A stretch of 15,889 nt of DNA from Clostridia bacterium (GTDB taxonomy: Bacteria; Bacillota; Clostridia; Oscillospirales; Ruminococcaceae), in NCBI GenBank assembly GCA_021152595.1, contig JAGKVC010000062.1:1-15889 (forward strand), written 5' to 3'. The translations under genes and the position numbers were made by a program. A model generated the notes under the pieces. That model saw only the letters and a program-made list of their open reading frames with translations, was not told the DNA's origin and made no database searches. Shown here one piece after another: positions 7,932-13,819 of this stretch; the first letter of the stretch is position 1, and every line of letters starts with the position of its first letter.

Positions 7932-7977
7932 CGAACGCCGCCGAAAACCTTTAGCAAATCGGAGCCGCGCACTGCGC
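7932..7977. repeat. 46-bp repeat, copy B (over the nadC stop)
   Basis: This copy carries the last eight nadC sense codons and its TAA (7951-7953). Two perfect inverted repeats overlap it: TTTCGGCG (7926-7933)/CGCCGAAA (7939-7946) with a 5-nt loop, and CCGCGC (7965-7970)/GCGCGG (7974-7979) with a 3-nt loop. The first lies just after nadC and could stop transcription or protect the mRNA end, but no T-run follows it. Confidence 0.85.
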
Positions 7978-8811
7978 GGACCATTTCATGGAGATATCGA
8001 AGGCTTTGACGCTGTGGGTGAGCGCACCGATCGAAATGATATCCACACCGGTTTCCGCGACGCCGCGCAGTGTCTCATGTGTAATGCCGCCGGATGCCTC
8101 GAGCTTCGCTCTGCCGTCCGTGATGCGGACAGCCTCTTTCATGGTCTCATTGTCCATGTTATCGAGCATGATGATATCCGCTTTTGCCTCGAGCGCCTGA
8201 CGCAGCTCATCGAGCGTGCGCACCTCAACCTCAATGCGCACCATATGTCCGATATGTTCGCGGAGCTGGGTAATTGCCGGCAGAATGCCGCCGCATGCGT
8301 CAATATGGTTATCCTTGAGCATTGCGCCGTCGGAGAGATTGAAGCGGTGATTTTTGCCGCCGCCGCAGCGCACGGCATATTTCTGCATCGCACGGATGCC
8401 GACCATGCACTTGCGCGTATCTGCGATCGAAGCATTTGTGCCTGCAACGATATCGACGCATCTGCGTGTTTCCGTCGCAATACCGGAAAGATGCTGCAAC
8501 AGGTTCAGCGCCGTGCGTTCGCCCTTGAGCAGCGTGCGGGTTTTGCCGTGCATCGTTGCAAGGATATCGCCGTATTTGACCTTGTCGCCGTCCTTTGCTT
8601 TTGCGGTAAAGGTCACGCCCTCGCCGACCAGCGCAAAGACGCGCGCCGCGATGTCCATACCGCAGAGCACACCCTCATCCTTTGCCATGAGATAGGCATC
8701 GGATTCGTGATCCTCATCGAGCAGAAAATCGGTTGTCACATCCATACCGGTGATATCCTCATGCAGCGCACGCAGGATCACCTCATCGACATAAGATTGC
8801 AGCAGTTCCAT
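7951..8811 (-). CDS. nadC: nicotinate-nucleotide pyrophosphorylase (carboxylating), quinolinate phosphoribosyltransferase
   Basis: The 286-aa product converts quinolinate and PRPP to nicotinate mononucleotide, CO2 and pyrophosphate. Signatures in order are KGERTALNLLQHLSGIAT, DTRK (131-134), VRCGGGKNHRFNLSDG with LKDNH, IEVEV, IMLDN, EASGGI and ISIGALTHS. The segment after DTRK reads CMVGIR where most members have TTPGLR or TLPGLR. The ATG at 8811 overlaps the nadB stop as TAATG, with GGAG about 8 nt upstream inside nadB, so translation is likely coupled. Most NadC proteins end shortly after the DIS-hydrophobic-K stretch; here about nine further residues (SAQCAAPIC) are encoded by repeat copy B. 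Confidence 0.96.
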   Translation of the reverse strand: MELLQSYVDEVILRALHEDITGMDVTTDFLLDEDHESDAYLMAKDEGVLCGMDIAARVFALVGEGVTFTAKAKDGDKVKYGDILATMHGKTRTLLKGERTALNLLQHLSGIATETRRCVDIVAGTNASIADTRKCMVGIRAMQKYAVRCGGGKNHRFNLSDGAMLKDNHIDACGGILPAITQLREHIGHMVRIEVEVRTLDELRQALEAKADIIMLDNMDNETMKEAVRITDGRAKLEASGGITHETLRGVAETGVDIISIGALTHSVKAFDISMKWSAQCAAPIC

Positions 8812-10271
8812 TATAATTGCTCCTCTAAAATTAAGTATGCGCAGGTCGCCTGCGACTTGGCTTCGAGATAATCGAGATCCATTTTCCAGTCCTCACAGGC
8901 AATGAGCTGAATCAGCTCCGTAACGCGGTCATAGGCTTCGCGCATATGCTCTGTATTCGGAATGACAAAATAGTTCTCCTGAAGGATTTTGCGCAGCTCC
9001 GTCCGGATGCCGTGCGGAATGGGCTCCGTCGCGGTGACAGGCTTGAATTCGCCATGTTCAAAGCGCGGTGTGATCGCATCGGCTTCTCTGGCAATCTCCT
9101 CGGCAGCTCTGCGCGAGAAAACGAGCGCTTCCAGAAGGCTGTTGCTTGCAAGGCGGTTGTTTCCGTGAACACCGGTATGCGCACACTCACCGCAGGCATA
9201 GAGCCGGTCCACGCGCGTCTGTGCGAAGGCATTGACGTCGATGCCGCCCATGAGATAATGCTGGCAGGGATAGATCGGCACAGGCTCTTTTGTGAGATCA
9301 TAGCCCTGCTCAAGCAGCTTGTTATAGATTTTCGGGAATCTCGCCTTGACGACTTCGGGATCCTCATGCGAAATATCGAGCCAGAAGTCCTTGGAGCCCG
9401 TCCGCTGGCTTTCGAGGATGATCGCATGCGAAACAACGTCACGCGGTGCCAGCTCAAGGCGGTCGTCATAGCGGTGCATAAAGCGCTCCATGTTGCAGTT
9501 CCGGAGATAGGCGCCCTCACCGCGCACCGCCTCAGAGATAAGGAAGCATTCGCGCGTGTGCTTATTGTTGAACGCCGTCGGGTGGAACTGGATCAGCGAA
9601 AGATTCTTGATGCGCGCACCGAGCTCATAGGCAATGCGGATGCCGTCGCCGGTTGCGATCGCGGAGTTTGTGGTATACTCATAGACGCGCCCGATGCCGC
9701 CCGTCGCAAGGATGAGGAAGTGGCAATCGACAGAGGAGAGCTCCCCGTCGCGCAGCAGCTCAACGGAAAAGCCGGTCTCGGTCTTCACGGCACGGCTCAT
9801 GACGGTGAATTCAGAGATCGTGACATTCGGCAGCGTGCCGACCTGTGCGAGCAGAGCTCTGAGGATCTCGGCACCGGTCGAATCGCGGTAATGGAAGATG
9901 CGTCTGCGGCAGTGACCGCCCTCGAGGGTACGGTCGTAGTCACCGTCGGCATTTTTATCAAATTCGACGCCGTATTCGACAAGCTGTTCAATATCCTGCG
10001 CCGCCTCGGAAACAAGGATCTGCAGGGTTTTGGGATTATTGGTAAACGCGCCTGCGATACGGGTATCATTGGCGTGCAGCTCGATATTGTCGCCGGGGGA
10101 ATTCCAGACACCGGCGATACCGCCCTGTGCGAGCGCGGAATTACAGAGTGTTGCCTCACGTTTTGCGAGCAGCAGCACACGGAGATGCGGCGGCAGATGG
10201 AGCGCGGCATAGCAGCCTGCGGCGCCTGCACCGGCAATGACAACGTTATAATTTTGTTCGAGATTCACCAT
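8811..10271 (-). CDS. nadB: L-aspartate oxidase
   Basis: The 486-aa FAD enzyme oxidises L-aspartate to iminoaspartate, the substrate of quinolinate synthase NadA. The N-terminal dinucleotide-binding motif GAGAAG is at residues 14-19. Next come ALAQGGIAG, CRRRIFHYRDSTG, ATGGIGRVYEYTTN, SLIQFHPTAF, EAVRGEGAYLRN, HYLMGGIDVN and the C-terminal FAD signature GECAHTGVHGNNRLASNSLLE (R373 in NRLAS). The signature set fits NadB better than fumarate reductase flavoprotein, and the adjacent nadC supports this. The ATG at 10271 is preceded by AAAGGAG at 7 nt; a TTG-type extension to 10331 would run through the promoter. It is the first gene of the minus-strand run. nadA is absent from the window. Confidence 0.95.
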   Translation of the reverse strand: MVNLEQNYNVVIAGAGAAGCYAALHLPPHLRVLLLAKREATLCNSALAQGGIAGVWNSPGDNIELHANDTRIAGAFTNNPKTLQILVSEAAQDIEQLVEYGVEFDKNADGDYDRTLEGGHCRRRIFHYRDSTGAEILRALLAQVGTLPNVTISEFTVMSRAVKTETGFSVELLRDGELSSVDCHFLILATGGIGRVYEYTTNSAIATGDGIRIAYELGARIKNLSLIQFHPTAFNNKHTRECFLISEAVRGEGAYLRNCNMERFMHRYDDRLELAPRDVVSHAIILESQRTGSKDFWLDISHEDPEVVKARFPKIYNKLLEQGYDLTKEPVPIYPCQHYLMGGIDVNAFAQTRVDRLYACGECAHTGVHGNNRLASNSLLEALVFSRRAAEEIAREADAITPRFEHGEFKPVTATEPIPHGIRTELRKILQENYFVIPNTEHMREAYDRVTELIQLIACEDWKMDLDYLEAKSQATCAYLILEEQL

Positions 10272-10302
10272 AGGAATGCTCCTTTGAAAGTATAGTACCT
10301 TT

Positions 10303-10331
10303 ATTATACCACTTTTTGACAAAAATAGCAA
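10303..10331 (-). promoter_or_regulatory. promoter of the nadB-nadC operon
   Basis: On the minus strand: TTGCTA (10326-10331), a 17-nt spacer, TATAAT (10303-10308) with TG at the extended -10. Transcription would start about 25 nt before the nadB ATG. No recognisable NiaR or NrtR operator was identified. Confidence 0.75.
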
Positions 10332-10372
10332 TACATGAATTCACGCGGGATCGCAGCCCGGGGAATGGAAAA

Positions 10373-10548
10373 AATTAGAAATGAGGAATTAGAAATGAGA
10401 AATGAAGGTATCGCTCCGCGATGGATTTTATAACGTTCATGTCCGCATACCGAATCGGCTTCCATTCCCTGTTCCGGTTTTGCCTTTCAAAATCGTCGCC
10501 GCAGGCGACACCGCAATTTCTCACTTCTCACTTCTCATTTCTCATTTC
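10373..10548. repeat. inverted-repeat element with GAAATGAGAAATGA arms
   Basis: The left end has a tandem 13-mer AATTAGAAATGAG (10373-10385, 10387-10399). GAAATGAGAAATGA at 10392-10405 recurs inverted at 10535-10548. Inside each arm comes GGT, a small hairpin and GATTTT: left ATCGC/GCGAT (10410-10422), right GTCGCC/GGCGAC (10495-10509). Both arms are thus related over about 40-60 nt in opposite orientation, with about 60 nt of unique sequence between. No transposase is encoded. It looks like a MITE-like or REP-like dispersed element; similar GAAATGAGAAGTGAGAA strings are, from memory, common in Ruminococcus and related genomes. Confidence 0.7.
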
Positions 10549-10601
10549 AACTGCCCGTCTTTTATATTTTGTGTCTCTTTTGGGGGAGAAACGGGCAAGT
10601 T

Positions 10602-10629
10602 TTCGTGAAAACTGATAAATTTTCACGAA
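10602..10629. promoter_or_regulatory. perfect 10-bp inverted repeat upstream of the rpmB promoter
   Basis: TTCGTGAAAA (10602-10611) and TTTTCACGAA (10620-10629) are exact reverse complements around an 8-nt centre. It ends 14 nt before the -35. No T-run follows on either strand, so it resembles an operator more than a terminator. The binding protein is unknown. Confidence 0.5.
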
Positions 10630-10643
10630 TCTGAAAAAAGGGC

Positions 10644-10672
10644 TTGATTTTTTTTCCGATTTCTGTTACAAT
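10644..10672 (+). promoter_or_regulatory. rpmB promoter
   Basis: TTGATT (10644-10649), 17-nt spacer, TACAAT (10667-10672) with TG at the extended -10. The leader to the ATG at 10710 would be about 30 nt. Confidence 0.7.
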
Positions 10673-10709
10673 ATATTTTGTTGACAAGTCTGTAAAGGAG
10701 GTGCCAGCT

Positions 10710-10901
10710 ATGGCAAAATGCGAAATCTGCGGCAAGGGCGTTACTTTTGGTATTAAGGTCTCTCACTCTCACCGTCGTACCAACCGTACATGGAAGCCCA
10801 ATGTCCAGCGCGTCAAAGCAATCGTGAAGGGTTCTCCCTGCCACATCTATGTTTGCTCCAGATGCCTGCGCTCCGGCAAGGTCGAGCGGGCAAACGGCTG
10901 A
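10710..10901 (+). CDS. rpmB: 50S ribosomal protein L28
   Basis: The 63-aa product is a small basic large-subunit protein, full length for the family. It starts MAKCEICGKG and carries VSHSHRRTNRTWKPN, the conserved rRNA-contact stretch. A zinc ribbon is formed by C4, C7, C49 and C52, i.e. the zinc-binding (C+) form. The ATG at 10710 lies 8 nt after AAAGGAGG; the frame is open further upstream but has no other site. It is monocistronic, with its own promoter and a hairpin after the stop. Confidence 0.97.
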   Translation: MAKCEICGKGVTFGIKVSHSHRRTNRTWKPNVQRVKAIVKGSPCHIYVCSRCLRSGKVERANG

Positions 10902-10920
10902 GTCTATTCGGAAACAACAG

Positions 10921-10960
10921 GGAGTATTCACACCGGAAAACCGTGAATACTCCATTGTTT
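10921..10960 (+). terminator. rpmB terminator hairpin
   Basis: An 11-bp perfect stem GGAGTATTCAC (10921-10931)/GTGAATACTCC (10943-10953), with an inner GG-AAAA-CC tetraloop, is followed by ATTGTTTTG. The T-tract is short, so termination may be partial. The T-tract doubles as the proposed -35 of the next promoter. Confidence 0.75.
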
Positions 10961-10983
10961 TGCAACACCCCCAAATATACAAT
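10955..10983 (+). promoter_or_regulatory. promoter of the riboswitch-ATPase operon
   Basis: TTGTTT (10955-10960), 17-nt spacer, TACAAT (10978-10983). A start 7 nt downstream falls at 10990, exactly the first base of aptamer helix P1, which supports the assignment although the -35 is weak. Confidence 0.5.
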
Positions 10984-10989
10984 ATTCCT

Positions 10990-11093
10990 GCGATAGGGAG
11001 TAGCCGCCGGCATACGTGCCGGATTTCTCGCGTCATATCCGCAGTCGGTTCTGCACTGGCTGCCGTGCGAAATTGAAATGGCAAGACTTTCGC
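10990..11093 (+). ncRNA. yybP-ykoY manganese riboswitch aptamer
   Basis: The diagnostic 5' block GGGAGTAGC (10996-11004) and 3' block GCAAGAC (11081-11087) are both present in order. P1 forms from GCGATAG (10990-10996) and CTTTCGC (11087-11093). A hairpin CCGGCA/TGCCGG (11007-11022) follows, then CGTCA (11031-11035) and a hairpin GCAGTC (11041-11046)/GGCTGC (11058-11063). This matches the yybP-ykoY class, whose ligand is Mn(II) and which controls Mn exporters (mntP, and P-type ATPases such as Lactococcus YoaB). It directly precedes a P-type ATPase gene, as expected. Confidence 0.85.
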
Positions 11094-11147
11094 CGCTGCA
11101 TCTGCCGGATTCGGTTTCGGTGAGTTGCGCTGCGAAGGTCTTTTTTT
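11085..11147 (+). terminator. riboswitch expression-platform terminator
   Basis: GACTTTCGCCGC (11085-11096) pairs with GCTGCGAAGGTC (11129-11140) with one mismatch and one G-U pair, and GCA/TGC extends the stem after a bulged T; seven T follow (11141-11147). The left arm contains the P1 3' strand, so P1 and terminator exclude each other. Ligand binding should hold P1, block the terminator and turn the operon on. Confidence 0.85.
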
Positions 11148-11179
11148 ATACGCCATAATATTGAAATGAGGGACAGTTT

Positions 11180-13810
11180 ATGAAGCACTATCTGGAAACA
11201 TGCGAAGCCGTTTTAGCGGAAGTACAGAGTACGCCGAACGGTCTGACCGCAGCCGAGGCGAAAACCCGTCTCGAAACCTACGGCGAAAACAAACTGGCAG
11301 AAGCGCCCAAGCCAACGCTTGCCGCAAGATTCTTAGAGCAGTTCAAGAATCCGATGATTCTGGTATTGCTCGCAGCCGCAGTGATTTCCGCGATCACCGG
11401 CATTATCTCCGAGGGCAAGCTCGAAGCGGATGTGTTCATCATCCTGTTTGTCGTGATCGCAAACGCGGTACTCGGCGTCTATCAGGAGAACAAGGCAGAA
11501 GCTGCGATTGAAGCATTGCAGGCAATGAGCGCGGCGCAGAGCAAGGTCTACCGCTCCGGCGAGCTGATCGTCGTCCCGAGCGCGGAGCTCGTCCCCGGCG
11601 ATGTGATCACGCTCGAAGCCGGCGACAATGTCCCGGCGGACTGCCGGATCCTCGATGCCGCAGCGCTCAAGGCGGAGGAATCCGCGCTGACCGGCGAGAG
11701 CGTTCCGTGCGATAAGGAGGCCTCGGCGCTGGAAGGACCGGAGGTTCCGCTCGGTGACCGCAGAAACATGCTCTATATGGGCAGCAGCATCGCTTACGGC
11801 AGAGCCGCAGCAGTTGTTGTTGCAACCGGCATGCAGACGGAAATGGGCAAGATTGCCGGTGCAATCGCCAATGCAGAGGACGACGAAACGCCGCTCCAGA
11901 AGAACCTGACGCAGCTCAGCAAGATTCTTTCGTTCGCAGTGCTTGGAATCTGCATCGTGATCCTCGGCATCAGCGTGATTCAGATGCTCGTGCAGAACGG
12001 CACGATCACCCTGCCGGGCTTCCTCAATTCGTTCATGATTGCAGTCAGCCTTGCAGTTGCAGCAATTCCGGAAGGACTTGCCGCCGTCGTGACGGTCGTG
12101 CTTTCGATCGGCGTGACGAATATGTCAAAGCGCGGCGCTGTCATCCGCAGACTGACCGCCGTCGAAGCGCTCGGATGTGCGCAGGTCATCTGCTCGGATA
12201 AGACCGGTACCCTGACACAGAACAAAATGACCGTCGTCGAGGAGCATACCGATAACAAGGAACTGCTCGCAAAGGCAATGGCGCTCTGCTGTGACGCGGT
12301 TCTCAATGAGGATGAGAGTGTCACCGGCGAGCCGACCGAGGCAGCGCTTGTCGCCTACGCAAACAAGTGCGGACTGAAAAAATATCAGCTCGAGCAAGCA
12401 GCACCGCGTGTCGAGGAGGCACCGTTCGATTCGCTCCGCAAGATGATGTCTACCGTTCACCAGAACGGCGAGGGTTATATCCAGTACACAAAGGGTGCAC
12501 CGGATGAGGTTCTGCGCTGCTGCACACAGATTCTTGAGAACGGCACCGTCCGTCCCATGACGGATGCAGACCGTGCAGAGATCCTGCGTCAGAATAAGGA
12601 AATGGCAGATAAGGCACTGCGTGTCCTGCTTGCAGCATACCGTGAGCTGACCATGCTCCCCGACCATATTTCACCGGCTTCGCTCGAGCATGATCTCATC
12701 TATATCGGTATGACGGGCATGATTGATCCGGTACGCCCCGAGGTCAAGGATGCAATCGGACTGTGCCGCACGGCTGGCATCCGCCCTGTCATGATCACCG
12801 GCGACCACAGGGATACCGCCGTTGCAATCGCAAAGGAACTCGGCATTCTCGGCGAGGGACAGCGTGCCCTGACCGGTGCAGAGCTCTCCGAAATTCCGGA
12901 TGATGAATTCAACAGAACCGTCGGCAATTACAGCGTCTATGCGCGTGTGCAGCCGGAGCATAAGGTTCGCATCGTCAATGCATGGCGCAAGCAGGGCATG
13001 ACCACCGCCATGACCGGCGACGGCGTCAACGATGCGCCCTCGATCAAGAGTGCGGATATCGGCGTCGGCATGGGCATCACCGGTACAGACGTTACGAAAA
13101 ACGTCGCGGATATGGTGCTGACAGACGACAACTTTGCAACAATCGTCGGTGCAGTCGAGGAAGGCAGACGCATTTACGACAACATCCGCAAGGCGATTCA
13201 GTTCCTGCTCTCGAGCAACCTCAGCGAGGTCATCTGTATTCTCGTAGCCACGCTCGGCCTCGGCAAGCTGACCGGCGGCGCGTTCACGATCTTCGGACCG
13301 GTTCATCTGCTCTGGATCAACCTGATCTCGGACTGCTTCCCGGCAGTCGCGCTCGGCATGGAGCCGGCAGAACGCGGTATCATGAAGCGCAAGCCGCGCA
13401 GCAGCGATGCACATATCTTCTCGGACGGCATGGGCGTAAATCTGCTCTGGCAGGGCGCCGCAATCGCAGTCCTGACACTGATCTCCTATGTGATCGGCGC
13501 ACAGACCTCTCCGGCAGCCGGCACGACAATGGCATTCCTGACGCTCTCCGTCTGTGAGATGCTCCACGCATGGAATATGCGCTCGCTCCGCGGTTCTGTC
13601 TTCACAATGGAGCACCGGAACCCGATGCTGCTCGGCTCGGTTCTGCTCTCGTTCGTCCTGACGGCGCTTGTCCTGCTGGTACCGGCACTGCGCGGCATCT
13701 TCTCGCTGACTGCGCTCACCGGCATGCAGTATCTCTGGGGCATTCTGCTCGCAGCGGCGATTGTTCCGCTGGTGGAGATCGTCAAGGCGATCCGCCGTCT
13801 CAAAAAATGA
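11180..13810 (+). CDS. P2-type cation-transporting ATPase, probable Mn(II)/Ca(II) exporter
   Basis: The 876-aa integral membrane pump has the SERCA/PMR1 layout. It shows a cation-ATPase N-terminal domain, M1 (about 58-77), M2 (84-102), TGES (171-174, actuator), M4 with PEGL (297-300), DKTGTLT (phosphorylated D340), KGAPD (438-442, nucleotide domain), TGDHRDTA, and GDGVNDAP (613-620), then M5-M10. Ion-site candidates are E683 in M5 (SSNLSEVIC) and N714/D718 in M6 (NLISD); SERCA has NLVTD there. There is no heavy-metal CPC motif or N-terminal metal-binding domain. The ATG at 11180 is 6 nt after GAGGGA. The manganese riboswitch upstream argues for Mn(II) efflux, though such pumps often move Ca(II) too. 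The next gene starts 9 nt later. Confidence 0.95.
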   Translation: MKHYLETCEAVLAEVQSTPNGLTAAEAKTRLETYGENKLAEAPKPTLAARFLEQFKNPMILVLLAAAVISAITGIISEGKLEADVFIILFVVIANAVLGVYQENKAEAAIEALQAMSAAQSKVYRSGELIVVPSAELVPGDVITLEAGDNVPADCRILDAAALKAEESALTGESVPCDKEASALEGPEVPLGDRRNMLYMGSSIAYGRAAAVVVATGMQTEMGKIAGAIANAEDDETPLQKNLTQLSKILSFAVLGICIVILGISVIQMLVQNGTITLPGFLNSFMIAVSLAVAAIPEGLAAVVTVVLSIGVTNMSKRGAVIRRLTAVEALGCAQVICSDKTGTLTQNKMTVVEEHTDNKELLAKAMALCCDAVLNEDESVTGEPTEAALVAYANKCGLKKYQLEQAAPRVEEAPFDSLRKMMSTVHQNGEGYIQYTKGAPDEVLRCCTQILENGTVRPMTDADRAEILRQNKEMADKALRVLLAAYRELTMLPDHISPASLEHDLIYIGMTGMIDPVRPEVKDAIGLCRTAGIRPVMITGDHRDTAVAIAKELGILGEGQRALTGAELSEIPDDEFNRTVGNYSVYARVQPEHKVRIVNAWRKQGMTTAMTGDGVNDAPSIKSADIGVGMGITGTDVTKNVADMVLTDDNFATIVGAVEEGRRIYDNIRKAIQFLLSSNLSEVICILVATLGLGKLTGGAFTIFGPVHLLWINLISDCFPAVALGMEPAERGIMKRKPRSSDAHIFSDGMGVNLLWQGAAIAVLTLISYVIGAQTSPAAGTTMAFLTLSVCEMLHAWNMRSLRGSVFTMEHRNPMLLGSVLLSFVLTALVLLVPALRGIFSLTALTGMQYLWGILLAAAIVPLVEIVKAIRRLKK

Positions 13811-13819
13811 GGATTTTCA

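Larger units (their letters stand above)
10272..10709. other. intergenic region between nadB and rpmB
   Basis: These 438 nt separate divergent genes. From left to right they hold the nadB promoter, an inverted-repeat element (10373-10548), a perfect palindrome (10602-10629), the rpmB promoter and its ribosome site. Short frames of about 65 codons inside the element lack ribosome sites and are translations of the repeat. Confidence 0.6.

Noticed and set aside
7832..7977. CRISPR-like array (two repeats separated by a 54-nt spacer)
   Set aside because: Only two copies, four mismatches, one inside a coding gene, and no cas genes; a dispersed repeat or duplication fits better.
7775..7984. Arg-rich 69-codon minus-strand frame over the nadC tail repeats
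   Set aside because: It overlaps the nadC end out of frame, is made of the repeat units, and lacks a ribosome site.
8946..10295. 449-codon plus-strand frame opposite nadB
   Set aside because: NadB signatures on the minus strand are unambiguous; this frame shows no motif and no start signal.
10272..10331. N-terminal extension of nadB to 10331
   Set aside because: The extension lies over the -10/-35 promoter, and AAAGGAG is placed for the ATG at 10271.
10402..10608. Short frame (68 codons) between nadB and rpmB
   Set aside because: It translates the inverted-repeat element (the SHFSLLISHF string comes from the repeated TCTCATTTC units); no ribosome site.
12671..13615. 314-codon minus-strand frame opposite the ATPase
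   Set aside because: It covers the conserved GDGVND and M5-M6 region of the pump in antisense; no support for translation.
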